This document shows, one piece after another, positions 1 through 9,014 of a stretch of 64,000 bases of DNA. The notes under the pieces were generated by a model. The model ran no database searches, was not told the DNA's origin, and saw nothing but the letters and a program-made list of their open reading frames with translations. Positions within the stretch are counted from its first letter, which is position 1, and each line of letters starts with the position of its first letter. The stretch covers positions 90,179 to 154,178 of the forward strand of contig NZ_CAJYCN010000006.1 of NCBI RefSeq assembly GCF_913566895.1, written 5' to 3'. The stretch is from Listeria ilorinensis. Lineage in GTDB: Bacteria; Bacillota; Bacilli; Lactobacillales; Listeriaceae. Made by a program: the position numbers and the translations under genes.

Positions 1-183
1 TGCCGTCAGCCCCGCATACCAATAAACATGTGCTCTTTTGGGTGCAAAACTATGTATAAGCGAAAGTGGAATCAACACGAAAAGAAGATCCGCTATAAAA
101 CTGAAGATACTGGGATCAGAGAAAACCTGCCAATAAGCCAGTGCAAATTCACCAATAATGAAAAGTAAATATATAATTAACAC
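1..183 (-). CDS. partial integral membrane protein, unknown
   Basis: The reverse strand is open from a GTG at 183 to the window edge (61 codons), so the C-terminus is missing. A GAGG ribosome binding site lies about 8 nt before the GTG. The product starts MLIIYLLFIIGEFALAYWQV and holds at least two hydrophobic segments (about residues 2-20 and 27-45), so it is probably a membrane protein. I do not recognise the family. It is divergent from the amino-acid permease. Confidence 0.5.
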   Translation of the reverse strand, partial: MLIIYLLFIIGEFALAYWQVFSDPSIFSFIADLLFVLIPLSLIHSFAPKRAHVYWYAGLTA

Positions 184-312
184 AGTTCTGGCCTCTTTCT
201 AAAACAATTTAATGGAAGAACGCAAAAGATTCCCATTATCGCTCATTTTACAACAATCAACCTTATTCTGCAAACAATGCGAAAAGGAGTTTCATTCTCT
301 GCTTTAAAAGTA

Positions 313-341
313 TTTACCTTTAAAGGGATAAAGTGTATAAT
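313..341 (+). promoter_or_regulatory. sigma-A promoter of the amino-acid permease
   Basis: The -35 TTTACC (313-318) and -10 TATAAT (336-341) are separated by 17 nt. The -10 lies inside the longest version of the permease ORF (GTG at 333), so translation must start further downstream. Confidence 0.75.
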
Positions 342-374
342 AGTGAACAAATATTTTTGAAAGTGGGAATACGC

Positions 375-1775
375 ATGTCAATGAAACAACTTCTTCGCAA
401 AAAGACTGTGGAAGAATTGATGGATCAGGGAACAGGTAAAGTTCATCTGGAAAAAACACTGGGTCCTCTCAACCTGACATTTTTGGGTGTTGGAGCGATC
501 GTTGGAACAGGGATCTTTATTTTGCCAGGAACTGTTGCCGCGACTAAATCGGGACCAGCAATTGTTCTATCATTCGTGATTGCTGCGATTGTCTGCGCAC
601 TTGCTGCAATGTGTTATTCAGAGTTTTCTTCTTCAATTCCTGTAGCAGGAAGCGCCTATACATATGGATACGTCATTTTTGGAGAATTGATCGCCTGGAT
701 TCTTGGTTGGGCGTTGCTATTAGAATATGGACTTGCCGTAGCTTCTGTTGCAAGTGGTTGGTCCTCTTATCTGAATGCCTTTTTGTCTGGTTTTGGACTG
801 GAGATACCAAAGGCGTTGTCAGGGCCATTCCAGCCAGATGCCGGAACATATATCAATCTACCCGCTATTATTATTGTTTTTGTAATTGCAATTTTACTTA
901 CAAAAGGTGTCAATGAGTCAACAAAAGTCAATGCCTTTATGGTTGTCCTGAAAGTAAGTGTCATCTTGCTTTTTATCGTAGTAGGGATGTTCTATGTCAA
1001 ACCTTCTAACTGGCAACCGTTTATGCCCTATGGTTTCAGCGGTGTTTTAAACGGAGCTGCAACAGTATTCTTTGCGTATTTAGGGTTTGATGCCGTTTCT
1101 TCGGCTGCGGAGGAAGTAAAAAATCCACAACGCAATATGCCGATTGGGATTATTGGTTCATTATTTGTCTGTACTTTATTATATGTGATTGTCTCCATCG
1201 TATTGACCGGAATCGTTTCTTATACAGAGCTGAATGTAACAGATCCAGTGGCTTTTGCACTGCAAATTATTCATCAGGATTGGGCGGCGGGACTTGTGTC
1301 GCTTGGAGCAGTTGTCGGTATGGTCACGGTCATTCTTGTTATGATGTATGGAGGTACGCGACTTGTATATGCACTAGGACGTGATGGCTTGCTACCAAGA
1401 AGTATGGCTGAACTAAATCCCAAAACAAAAACACCTGTAAAAAATACATGGGTTTATTCTGTGATAGTCGCAATTTGTGCTGGTTTTATTCCGCTCGATA
1501 AATTGGCAGAAATGGTAAATATTGGGACACTTCTTGCCTTTATGCTTGTTTCACTAGGTGTTATCTCTCTTCGCAAGAACAAGTCTGTTAACCATAATGG
1601 CTTTAAAGTACCCTTTTATCCAGTGTTACCCATCGTTTCTTTCTTACTTTGTGCCTTTATGATTACTCAATTGGCAGCCGTTACTTGGATTGCTGCAGCG
1701 ATTTGGTTTGCATTTGGTCTTATTCTTTATTTTGCTTATGGGTATCGACATAGTTTGCTTAATAAAAATAAATAA
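375..1775 (+). CDS. APC-family amino-acid permease (YfnA/CAT-like)
   Basis: This is a 466-residue, about 12-helix membrane transporter of the APC superfamily, probably importing an amino acid by cation symport. The N-terminal signature GVGAIVGTGIFILPG follows a cytosolic KTVEELMDQGTGKVHLEKTLG leader typical of the YfnA/cationic amino-acid group. The start at ATG 375 has an upstream GTGGGA; a second ATG at 381 is possible. The longer GTG start at 333 is excluded because the promoter -10 falls inside it. It appears monocistronic. The substrate cannot be read from the sequence. Confidence 0.85.
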   Translation: MSMKQLLRKKTVEELMDQGTGKVHLEKTLGPLNLTFLGVGAIVGTGIFILPGTVAATKSGPAIVLSFVIAAIVCALAAMCYSEFSSSIPVAGSAYTYGYVIFGELIAWILGWALLLEYGLAVASVASGWSSYLNAFLSGFGLEIPKALSGPFQPDAGTYINLPAIIIVFVIAILLTKGVNESTKVNAFMVVLKVSVILLFIVVGMFYVKPSNWQPFMPYGFSGVLNGAATVFFAYLGFDAVSSAAEEVKNPQRNMPIGIIGSLFVCTLLYVIVSIVLTGIVSYTELNVTDPVAFALQIIHQDWAAGLVSLGAVVGMVTVILVMMYGGTRLVYALGRDGLLPRSMAELNPKTKTPVKNTWVYSVIVAICAGFIPLDKLAEMVNIGTLLAFMLVSLGVISLRKNKSVNHNGFKVPFYPVLPIVSFLLCAFMITQLAAVTWIAAAIWFAFGLILYFAYGYRHSLLNKNK

Positions 1776-1857
1776 CTTTTAAAAAGTAAGTTGTTTTCCT
1801 CGCGCTCTTTGTTTAGATATGTTCTAATAAGGATAGCAAGCAAAAGGAGCGAGGAGC

Positions 1858-2688
1858 ATGACAACTTTTCAAATTCAAAAAGTCATTTTAAAAGCTAAAA
1901 ATCAAGCCGAATTAGCCTCATTTTATCAAGAGGTAGTTGGTCTGCAGATTCTTAAAACAGATCAAAGAAAGGCACAACTTGGGACACCTGATGGCAAAGT
2001 ATTGCTCGAAATAGAGCAACTAGAAAAAGCAGAAACGAAAAGAAGAGCGACGGGGCTTTATCACACAGCATTTTTGGTTCCTGAAAGAACTGATTTGGCA
2101 GATGCACTGATACATCTGATTCGGACAGGTTATCCGATTGCTGGAGCAGGGGATCATGCCTATAGTGAAGCTCTCTACTTGAATGACCCAGAAGGAAACG
2201 GTATTGAAATTTATGCAGATCGTCCTTTTGTTGAATGGCAGATCGATGCAGCGGGTCGCTATCCAATGGTTACGCAAGAAGTAGATACAGAAAGTTTACT
2301 CGCAGAGGCAAGTGAGCGACTGTGGAACGGGTTGCCGAATGGGACAATGATCGGACATATTCATTTACAGATCCGTGATATTGAAAAAACACGTACTTTT
2401 TATCAGGAGTTACTTGGTTTGGATGTGAAAACAGAGATCCCCACCGCACTATTTTTAGCTGCTGGAGATTATCATCATCACATTGGTACGAATATTTGGG
2501 GCGGAACAGATCTTCCTAATCGGGCAGAAAATGAACCGGGATTGTATTATTTTGTTAGCGCAACAGATCAATATTCCACAATCTATGATAGGATAAGTCA
2601 AGCTGGCTATCCATATAAAACTTTTTTTGAAGGGATACGTATAGAAGATCCGAATGGTATTACACTTCATTTGGTACCGATCAAGTAA
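1858..2688 (+). CDS. two-domain glyoxalase/dioxygenase (VOC) superfamily protein, CatE-like
   Basis: The 276-residue protein has two vicinal-oxygen-chelate halves: residues about 5-125 (ending DPEGNGIEIYADRP) and 160-275 (starting GHIHLQIRDIEKTRTFYQELLGL). Length and layout resemble Bacillus CatE-type extradiol dioxygenases and related two-domain glyoxalases. Candidate metal ligands are the His of YHTAF, the His residues of GHIHLQ and HHHIGTN, and the Glu of GIEIY. The second domain ends DPNGITLHLV, with His where many members have Glu, so catalytic activity is uncertain. The RBS is GGAGCGAGGAGC. A strong terminator follows. Confidence 0.8.
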   Translation: MTTFQIQKVILKAKNQAELASFYQEVVGLQILKTDQRKAQLGTPDGKVLLEIEQLEKAETKRRATGLYHTAFLVPERTDLADALIHLIRTGYPIAGAGDHAYSEALYLNDPEGNGIEIYADRPFVEWQIDAAGRYPMVTQEVDTESLLAEASERLWNGLPNGTMIGHIHLQIRDIEKTRTFYQELLGLDVKTEIPTALFLAAGDYHHHIGTNIWGGTDLPNRAENEPGLYYFVSATDQYSTIYDRISQAGYPYKTFFEGIRIEDPNGITLHLVPIK

Positions 2689-2691
2689 GCA

Positions 2692-2733
2692 AAAGCCTGA
2701 CTTTTTACAAAGACGTAAAAAATCAGGCTTTTT
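2692..2733 (+). terminator. rho-independent terminator after the VOC gene
   Basis: AAAGCCTGA pairs with TCAGGCTTT, extended by A/T pairs, and ends in a T-run. Confidence 0.85.
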
Positions 2734-2874
2734 GAATAGAAAGACACTTTAGAACTTCATAATATATCCCAATTGCTAAATAAATTTTGTTATAATTTGA
2801 ATAGAACACATTGCAAAGAAAAAGGATCTAGTAGTTTTTGATTAAAAAATAAAGGGAAAAAGTGAAAGTAATAA

Positions 2875-3156
2875 TTATTTTCGAGCACCAGCTGTTTTTA
2901 ATAAGAAATGACTGGAAAATAGAGTAAGGCATAAAAGTATGAATGTTCCGATCCCAAGTATAATATGTTGAAGAGCGATCACTTCGTCCTCGGGAAACGC
3001 TGATTTTGCTAATAAGAACAATAAAAACAAACCGCAATTAGCACTGAAACCAACCCAAAAAGGAGAATAACCGCCTAGTTTGGCTACAATAAACGACACA
3101 AACCAGAAAAATATGGCTAGACCTAAACCAGAAAGATACATCGCAGATAGAATCAA
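2875..3156 (-). CDS. small multi-pass membrane protein, unknown
   Basis: This is a roughly 93-residue protein with three or four hydrophobic helices and the C-terminus LLKTAGARK. The start is inferred: AAAGGAG on the reverse strand lies 8 nt before TTG 3156. The upstream GTG (3165) abuts the RBS and the downstream ATG (3141) is too far. It lies between the VOC gene and corA, transcribed opposite to both. No family is recognised. Confidence 0.6.
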   Translation of the reverse strand: MILSAMYLSGLGLAIFFWFVSFIVAKLGGYSPFWVGFSANCGLFLLFLLAKSAFPEDEVIALQHIILGIGTFILLCLTLFSSHFLLKTAGARK

Positions 3157-3263
3157 ATTTCTCACTCCTTTGTTACAAAAGTATTTTTAAGTAATCTAAT
3201 TGTAACATAAGTGAAATTTTATGTAAATATTGAAATAATAAATATAGAAAGCAGGGGAAGATT

Positions 3264-4217
3264 TTGATTGAGTATTATAAATCAATGGCAGATGGGATAA
3301 TCATCAAAAGACCGGAGCTGGAAAGTGGAACATGGATGAATGTAGTAAGTCCGACAGAACAAGAAATCGAAGAAATCAGTCAAAAATTTGCTATTCCTCG
3401 TGATTATATACAAGATGCTTTAGATACAGAAGAGCGCTCGAGAATTGAATTAAAGCGCGCAGCAGAAGAGGTGAGCCATTCTTTAGTTATAGTTGACTGT
3501 CCATTTGAAACAAAAGACGAATTAGGTTTTCCGATGTATGAAACGATGCCGATTGGGATTATTTTAACAGAAGAAGTGATAGTCACTGTCTCTTTAAAGA
3601 AAAGTCCGGTAATTGAAAGTATTATTGCTTCTAAAATCGAGCAGTATGATACAGCCAGTCATACACGCTTTTTATTGCAAATTTTATATGCCGTCTCTTA
3701 TTTCTATTTAAAATATCTAAATCAATTAATTGGTGTGACCAACCGCTTAGAAGGCAAAATCAAGCAATCGATGAAAAATGAGCAATTGTACGCGTTTATG
3801 GCTGTACAGAAAAGTTTGGTTTTCTTTGCAACAGCACTCCAAAGTAATAAAGCAATCTTGGATAAAATGCAGGATGTGGAACATTTCATGCAGAATCAGG
3901 AAAATCATGATTTACTGCGGGATGTAGTGATTGAAAATAAGCAAGCGATTGCGATGACAGATACCTATACACAAATCATCAGTGGAATGTCGGATATTTT
4001 TTCATCTGTTATTTCTAACAATTTAAATATGGTCATGAAATTTTTAACTAGTTTTACAATTATTTTATCATTGCCTACGATCGTGGGAAGTATTTATGGG
4101 ATGAATGTAAAGCTTCCGTTTGCAGAGAGCGCTCATGCTTTCAATGGGATCATGCTGTTTACCTTTTTGATCACAGCATGTGTAACGATTGTCTTTTGGC
4201 GGAAAAATTATTTCTAA
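3264..4217 (+). CDS. corA: CorA-family Mg2+/divalent cation transporter
   Basis: This 317-residue protein has a long cytosolic alpha/beta and coiled N-domain followed by two C-terminal transmembrane helices. The hallmark YGMN motif (in YGMNVKLPF) sits at the end of TM1 and a basic tail, FWRKNYF, follows TM2, as in the CorA pentamer that conducts Mg2+ or Co2+. It starts with TTG (3264) after AGGGGAAG at good spacing. The GntR gene begins 21 nt after its stop, so they probably form one transcript. Ion specificity is inferred from the family. Confidence 0.85.
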   Translation: MIEYYKSMADGIIIKRPELESGTWMNVVSPTEQEIEEISQKFAIPRDYIQDALDTEERSRIELKRAAEEVSHSLVIVDCPFETKDELGFPMYETMPIGIILTEEVIVTVSLKKSPVIESIIASKIEQYDTASHTRFLLQILYAVSYFYLKYLNQLIGVTNRLEGKIKQSMKNEQLYAFMAVQKSLVFFATALQSNKAILDKMQDVEHFMQNQENHDLLRDVVIENKQAIAMTDTYTQIISGMSDIFSSVISNNLNMVMKFLTSFTIILSLPTIVGSIYGMNVKLPFAESAHAFNGIMLFTFLITACVTIVFWRKNYF

Positions 4218-4238
4218 AGAGGAATTCGGGGGATAAAT

Positions 4239-4883
4239 ATGAAAAAACTAACTTATGAAAAACGTGCGTATCAATTTATCAAAGACCAGATTTTACAAGG
4301 AAATTATCATGTTGGTGAGCATATTCCAGAGGCAAAGATTGCTGCTCAATTGACAATCAGCCGTACACCTGTTAGGAATGCTTTGAAGATACTAGAAAAA
4401 GAGCAATTAGTGGAAATTCAGTCACACAAAGGAGCAATTGTCGTTCCAAGTGATATGACTGTCGATCGTTATTTGGATTTGATTGAGTTTAGCGAGGGAT
4501 TAATACTAAAGGCCATCCAGAAAGTCAAACGGAAAAATAGTTCCTTTCCCGTTGGAGAAATGACGCAGATCATGCAGAATATGAAAACTGCAATGGGAAA
4601 GCAGGATGAAGAAAAATTTATTAGACAATTATTTAAGTATTTCTTTACTTTAATACGGTTAATGCAAAATCAGTATGCGACGGAGTGGGTCTTGTCTATT
4701 GAACAGGAATTTGATCGCAAAGCACGGAAAGAATTGCGCAGTATTCCCATCAGTTTGGCAGAAGAGACTTATCATGATTTGGAAACGATCAATCATTCTC
4801 TGGCAAGTAAAGACTATCAACTTGCTGAAGAAACAGTAGAAAGGCTAATTAACCGTTATATTATTCGGACTTTTCGTTATTAA
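4239..4883 (+). CDS. GntR-family (FadR-like) transcriptional regulator
   Basis: The N-terminal winged helix (residues about 5-70) carries GNYHVGEHIPEAKIAAQLTISRTPVRNALKILEKEQLV, the GntR DNA-binding signature. The remaining ~140 residues are helical and FCD/VanR-like. It is probably cotranscribed with corA. The region behind it holds three TGTACACA-type sites and then another GntR gene of similar size. The ligand is unknown. By position it resembles the regulator next to mouR in L. monocytogenes (recollection). Confidence 0.8.
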   Translation: MKKLTYEKRAYQFIKDQILQGNYHVGEHIPEAKIAAQLTISRTPVRNALKILEKEQLVEIQSHKGAIVVPSDMTVDRYLDLIEFSEGLILKAIQKVKRKNSSFPVGEMTQIMQNMKTAMGKQDEEKFIRQLFKYFFTLIRLMQNQYATEWVLSIEQEFDRKARKELRSIPISLAEETYHDLETINHSLASKDYQLAEETVERLINRYIIRTFRY

Positions 4884-4920
4884 GTGGACAAACAATTATT
4901 TTTCTTTTATTGCATCATAA

Positions 4921-5055
4921 TGTACACAAATATACCAACATCTTTTTTACTAAAGAAAACCAAAACAAAAAAATACATTAAAAATACATAATGTGTACAA
5001 GCGTTAGCGAAAACAGATTATGAAAGGGTTTTTAATGATGTGTTTTGTACACATT
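4921..5055. promoter_or_regulatory. three TGTACACA-type operator candidates
   Basis: The 394-bp gap between two GntR genes contains TGTACACA at 4921-4928, TGTGTACA at 4992-4999 and TGTACACA at 5046-5053. The 11-mer AATGTGTACAA (4990-5000) is the exact reverse complement of TTGTACACATT (5045-5055). Short palindromes of this kind are typical GntR-family operators. Assignment to either flanking regulator is inference. Confidence 0.5.
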
Positions 5056-5214
5056 AATCGGACGAAAAAGCTAGCTATTTCAAGGATCCAACATAAGAAA
5101 ATACAAATAAAAAGCAATATTATTTTTAAAAAATATAGGATTCTTCATTAATAAAAATCTCAAACTTTTTTGTATAGCAAACGATAAAATAATCATTTAT
5201 GATAAAAAAAGAGG

Positions 5215-5243
5215 TATATTTGCTAGGTGCCATATGATATAAT
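5215..5243 (+). promoter_or_regulatory. extended -10 promoter of the second GntR gene
   Basis: TGATATAAT (5235-5243) is an extended -10. A weak -35 TATATT (5215-5220) lies 17 nt upstream. Confidence 0.6.
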
Positions 5244-5277
5244 GATGAAAAAGTTCACCACTTAAAGGAGCGTAAAA

Positions 5278-5934
5278 ATGTTAAAAAGTAAACGTGATTA
5301 TAAGACCTTAGATAAAGTTGTTTATTTCAGCATCATTGAAAAAATCAAGACAGGTGAATTAAAACCTAATGAACATCTTACCGAGGAACGGCTCTCCAAA
5401 GAGCTTGGAGTTAGTCGCTCTCCGATCCGCAAAGCAATCACGGCTTTGGTAGCAGAAGGTTTTCTTGACTACCGCACATACAGTGGTGTAGTAGTAAAGG
5501 ATTCACTTGTTGATTCTACCCGTTATGTTCAGCTGCTTGAAGTAATCGAACTTTTTGTTAAAGCAACATTGGAAAAAATTGAACAGATGGAGACGGAAAT
5601 TAGTACAACAGATTTAAGGAATTGTATACAAAGTATGGATCGAGCCTCCTATCTGAAAGATATCGATGAGTATCTATTCAATGAACACCAATTTTTCTTA
5701 CGTTTGATTTCGCATTCCGGCAATCCATATTATAAAGATATGGCGAAGAAGGTATTTTTCAACATTACTTACTTTGCAGTCGAATCAATTAATCAAATCA
5801 ACGAAGATATGCGGGATCGCACGATTAAACATTTGAATCAAATTGTGGACCTGCTTGATAAACAAGCTTTCCAAGAAGCAAATGCTGAAATAAAAAAACT
5901 GCTCGGCGAATTTGTCGTAAACGCCTTTCGCTAA
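5278..5934 (+). CDS. GntR-family (FadR/VanR-like) transcriptional regulator
   Basis: This is a 218-residue regulator. The winged helix spans residues about 12-75 (LKPNEHLTEERLSKELGVSRSPIRKAITALVAEGFL) and is followed by a helical FCD-type effector domain. The RBS is AAAGGAG. By neighbourhood (permease, VOC, CorA, GntR, GntR) it could be the counterpart of Listeria MouR, a VanR-class regulator reported to act on agr; this is positional recollection, not an alignment. The upstream TGTACACA sites may mediate autoregulation. Confidence 0.8.
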   Translation: MLKSKRDYKTLDKVVYFSIIEKIKTGELKPNEHLTEERLSKELGVSRSPIRKAITALVAEGFLDYRTYSGVVVKDSLVDSTRYVQLLEVIELFVKATLEKIEQMETEISTTDLRNCIQSMDRASYLKDIDEYLFNEHQFFLRLISHSGNPYYKDMAKKVFFNITYFAVESINQINEDMRDRTIKHLNQIVDLLDKQAFQEANAEIKKLLGEFVVNAFR

Positions 5935-5976
5935 GCAGCGGGCTGTATCCATTATAAAAATAACTTAAGACCAATT

Positions 5977-6019
5977 AAAAGACGTTCAAGATGATTTCCG
6001 CATCTTGAACGTCTTTTTT
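5977..6019. terminator. bidirectional terminator between gntR and the GNAT gene
   Basis: AAAAGACGTTCAAGATG pairs with CATCTTGAACGTCTTTT, flanked by A- and T-runs usable from both strands. Confidence 0.85.
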
Positions 6020-6545
6020 AATAATTAATTTCAAATAGGGCGTACTCCTTTTTTTGTCCTGTCCAAGTAAAACCGGATGATTCATAGAACGAACAAAGAA
6101 AAGGGTTATCTGCCAAACAGTCAAGGCGAACATGTGGGATTTTTCTCTGTAAGGCAAAGCGGCAAGCAAAACGGAGCATTTCCTGTCCTAAACCATGATG
6201 AGCAAACGTGCGATCAACCATTAAGCGATGTAAATAAATAGCTGAATCTGTAATTTTATCCTCCCAAAGAGTTGAATCCCACTCTAAAGGGGTTTCCCGA
6301 ATAATAAGCGCTGCAGCAAGCTCAGCTTTTTCAGAATGACATATATAGACCTCTTTTTTGGTAATGCTGAGTGAAAGACCATGTTTATCTTGCCCTGTTA
6401 ATATATCTTGCCACTGCATTGAACCGGATGCTTGGAGAAAACGAGCAGTTGCCATCAGCAATTCTTCCAGTGCAAGTTGATCTTCTGGACTAGCTTGGCG
6501 GATATAGAACTTTTTTTGATCTAAAAATAGGATTTCTTCAGACAT
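6018..6545 (-). CDS. GNAT-family N-acetyltransferase
   Basis: This 175-residue protein has a Gcn5-related acetyltransferase fold. The acetyl-CoA pyrophosphate loop is in VDRTFAHHGLGQEMLRFA (residues about 107-125), and the C-terminal motif LDCLADNPFLCSFYESSGF is typical of strand 6 and helix 4. It starts at ATG 6545 after AAGGAG. The substrate is unknown. The gene is separated from the upstream DUF975 gene by a terminator. Confidence 0.8.
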   Translation of the reverse strand: MSEEILFLDQKKFYIRQASPEDQLALEELLMATARFLQASGSMQWQDILTGQDKHGLSLSITKKEVYICHSEKAELAAALIIRETPLEWDSTLWEDKITDSAIYLHRLMVDRTFAHHGLGQEMLRFACRFALQRKIPHVRLDCLADNPFLCSFYESSGFTWTGQKKEYALFEINY

Positions 6546-6556
6546 GTTGACTCCTT

Positions 6557-6587
6557 AAAAAAAACGAGGCAAAGTTTTGCCCCGTTT
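6557..6587 (-). terminator. terminator after the DUF975 gene (reverse strand)
   Basis: On the reverse strand, AACGGGGCAAA pairs with TTTGCCTCGTT and runs into eight T residues. Confidence 0.8.
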
Positions 6588-6593
6588 CACCGA

Positions 6594-7634
6594 TCATTTT
6601 TTATCAGAAGGATCGTCTTCTGGTTTTTCTTCTTTTGATTCACCGATTTCCGGTTCTCCTTCTGGTGTTGTAAATTCAGGGGGAATGACTGGTTTAGCTT
6701 CTTTCTGGTGTACTTCATCAGCCGGAGCTGTGGTGTTTGCTTCATCAAATGGATCTTTTTCATCGTTCGGTCCAAAGCCATCTGGATGCTGGTCATTTTC
6801 AAATGGATCTTCAGCAGCATTGAAGTCAGAAGGTACACCATATGGCGAAATATCGGGATCATTGTCAAAATTATCATTTGCAGTATAGAGTGTATTGGTT
6901 AAATCATCATAGAACACTCCACAAGCAGTCATCATGTATGGCATCACATAGAGTGAGATTCCAAGACTAGCCAATCCACCAAGGATTACCATGATGAGAC
7001 CTCCGGCAAATAGACCACCTGACATCATACTCATGCTTGTTGACATATCATACATGCTGTAGCCATAACTGTAATCATAACCAGCAAAAATACTACCCAT
7101 CAACAGGATCATCCCAATAATTAAGACAATGATAGGAATGATATACCAAAGTAAGAAATAAAGTGAAAGTCCAAAAAATTTACCTTTATAACCATCCATC
7201 ATATGACGGCTTTCTGTAATTGCATCAAGTGCAGAGATATTTGGATTATCTCGCAAAATCATAAACGTCTGGGAGTAAGAAAACATTTTGATAATACCTG
7301 GAACGATCAGCAAAAGAGACCATAAAAAAATAAACAGGGATACTAAAACATAAGCAGCTAGTGTCCGCCAGTAACTGCGAAATCCGCTAAATAAATAGCT
7401 GACTTCAGGTTTGTCTTTTCGGCTTATTGCAAGGAAAAACCAGACTAAGCCGACAGCAAGTGGTGCTTCAACAAAATAAATCGCGATCCAGCCGATAAAT
7501 GGAATCCAGCCAACCACTGAGCCAACAACTGTTGTTAATAAATAGTTAAGTAATATTACACCAATGGCAAGCCCCCAGCTACCGCGTAATGAATCCTTCG
7601 CAGTACGACGGATTTGAGCATTTGTCATCATCAT
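6594..7634 (-). CDS. DUF975-family membrane protein with acidic tail
   Basis: This 346-residue membrane protein has about six transmembrane helices in residues 20-265, in the style of DUF975 (opening TNAQIRRTAKDSLRGSWG). A hydrophilic, Asp/Glu/Pro-rich cytosolic tail of about 75 residues follows and ends EEKPEDDPSDKK. The start is the first of three consecutive ATGs (7634), 9 nt after AAGGAG; a longer reading to 7685 is not needed. The function of the family is unknown. Confidence 0.75.
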   Translation of the reverse strand: MMMTNAQIRRTAKDSLRGSWGLAIGVILLNYLLTTVVGSVVGWIPFIGWIAIYFVEAPLAVGLVWFFLAISRKDKPEVSYLFSGFRSYWRTLAAYVLVSLFIFLWSLLLIVPGIIKMFSYSQTFMILRDNPNISALDAITESRHMMDGYKGKFFGLSLYFLLWYIIPIIVLIIGMILLMGSIFAGYDYSYGYSMYDMSTSMSMMSGGLFAGGLIMVILGGLASLGISLYVMPYMMTACGVFYDDLTNTLYTANDNFDNDPDISPYGVPSDFNAAEDPFENDQHPDGFGPNDEKDPFDEANTTAPADEVHQKEAKPVIPPEFTTPEGEPEIGESKEEKPEDDPSDKK

Positions 7635-8039
7635 TCTTTCATTCTCCTTTATTTTAAAATTTTCTCCCTGTAATAAAAATAGCATAGTTTTGCCTTAGAA
7701 TACAGTTAAATACGGCTAGCTGCATAAATTTCAGTCTATGGAAGGAGTGGTTTCTGGTACTTGGATGTGAGTTGTTTCTAAGTGAAAATGAGTGAGCATT
7801 ATTAAGAAACGTGGAGATAAGAGCGAAATAAAAGAGAATTGAAGAATACTGTCAATAACCAAAACTAATAAATGCATCAAAAAAACGGGCATAGCAACTA
7901 AATGTGAGACTCCTTTGTTTAATAGTTTTAAGATAGCATGATTCCAGAACAAAGCAGATTTTCTTTTTGCATAAAAGAGGATTAAAAAAGAAGAAAACGG
8001 GAAAAGAACAAACAGTTTAAAGAAAGAGGTGCTCACCAA
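7635..8039. other. 405-bp gap with no well supported gene
   Basis: A reverse-strand ORF of 108 codons (7731-8057) spans most of this gap but overlaps the start of the next gene, and its N-terminal half is the complement of that gene's purine-rich leader. An internal ATG giving a 53-residue hydrophobic protein (MPVFLMHLLVLVIDSILQF...) has AAAGGAG about 17 nt upstream, too far for a normal start. I leave it as a possible but unconvincing small membrane gene. Confidence 0.25.
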
Positions 8040-8243
8040 ATGGCGAATGATCGACAAGAATTAGAAGAACGTTTAATTGAACTGCGTAGAGAATACCAAG
8101 AAGTACTTACCGAATCACGTGAATTTGAAGATCCTCAACTCCAAAATGGGCCGATCAATACTGCTGAAGTTCGTCTGGATGCAATTCGAAAAGAAATCAA
8201 GGATATTGAAAAACGACTAAAACGTTTTGAGGAAGTAGAATAA
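8040..8243 (+). CDS. small coiled-coil protein, unknown
   Basis: This 67-residue, highly charged protein is almost entirely helical with heptad-like Leu/Ile spacing (ELEERLIELRREYQEVL at the N-terminus, DAIRKEIKDIEKRLKRFEE at the C-terminus). It probably forms a cytosolic coiled-coil dimer or hairpin. The RBS AGAGGTG precedes ATG 8040. It is monocistronic, ending in a terminator. Confidence 0.65.
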   Translation: MANDRQELEERLIELRREYQEVLTESREFEDPQLQNGPINTAEVRLDAIRKEIKDIEKRLKRFEEVE

Positions 8244-8247
8244 ACAA

Positions 8248-8281
8248 CTGAAACGTCCAGAACTCTCTTTGGGCGTTTTTA
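8248..8281 (+). terminator. terminator after the coiled-coil gene
   Basis: AACGTCC pairs with GGGCGTT (one G-T pair), followed by a T-run. Confidence 0.7.
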
Positions 8282-8306
8282 TTTTACTTAGAAAGGAGCG
8301 ATAGGG

Positions 8307-9014
8307 ATGAAACCGATTTTTGCTGTTGGTGATGTTCATGGGGAATTAGGTTTACTGATCAAATTACTGGAAAATTGGCAGAGAGATCAAGAAAAATTAG
8401 TTTTTGTCGGAGACTTGATCGATCGAGGGGAGAATCCTGGCGGTGTGATCCGGTTCGTCCAAAAACTGGCTGAAACAAGTGATGTCGTGGCGGTACGCGG
8501 AAATCATGAAGCGATGCTGCTCGACTGGTTGGAGGATCCGGTTCAGCGCATGTCTTATTACAGCAGTCAAGGCGGTATGGAAACGATTCAGACGCTGCTA
8601 GGGGCAGATTTTAAAAATGCTGCTTCACCGGAAGAATTACGAGATCTTATTTTACTTAAAAATCGGTCTGAAATCGACTTCATCAAACAAATGCCACTTT
8701 ATTTTGAAGCGGAACAGTATGTCTTTGTACATGCTGGGGTTGATTTGACTAAAGAGGACTGGCACGATACAGATCCACATGACTTTTACTGGATTCGCGA
8801 GCCGTTCTTATTTGGGAAAAATCGGACAGGACGGGTTTTTATTATTGGTCATACGCCTGTTCAAAATTTACATAAAGATGGTTCGAGTGGCTTGTGGGTT
8901 GCGCCAGATAAAACAAAGCTGGACATTGATGGAGGAGCCGTTTTTGGCGGAACACTCCATGCAGTGGTTGTCGAAAAGGAAGCGATTACGGGAAGTTTTT
9001 CAGTGGCTAAATGA
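8307..9014 (+). CDS. metallophosphatase of the PPP/symmetrical Ap4A-hydrolase group
   Basis: This 235-residue calcineurin-like phosphoesterase has the dimetal motifs GDVHGE (residues about 7-12), GDLIDRG (36-42) and GNHE (66-69), with later His residues in FVHAGVD and IIGHTPV. These define the PPP family that includes bacterial serine/threonine phosphatases (PrpE, PphA) and Ap4A hydrolases. Which substrate is used cannot be decided from sequence. It starts at ATG 8307 after AAAGGAG and lies about 100 bp before a lipase-like gene. Confidence 0.8.
   Translation: MKPIFAVGDVHGELGLLIKLLENWQRDQEKLVFVGDLIDRGENPGGVIRFVQKLAETSDVVAVRGNHEAMLLDWLEDPVQRMSYYSSQGGMETIQTLLGADFKNAASPEELRDLILLKNRSEIDFIKQMPLYFEAEQYVFVHAGVDLTKEDWHDTDPHDFYWIREPFLFGKNRTGRVFIIGHTPVQNLHKDGSSGLWVAPDKTKLDIDGGAVFGGTLHAVVVEKEAITGSFSVAK

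Noticed and set aside
333..374. Upstream GTG start for the amino-acid permease
   Set aside because: The promoter -10 (336-341) lies inside it, so this part is not transcribed into a translatable leader.
7731..8057. 108-codon reverse-strand membrane-like ORF
   Set aside because: It has no well placed RBS, overlaps the start of the coiled-coil gene, and its hydrophobic first half is explained by the complement of a purine-rich leader.
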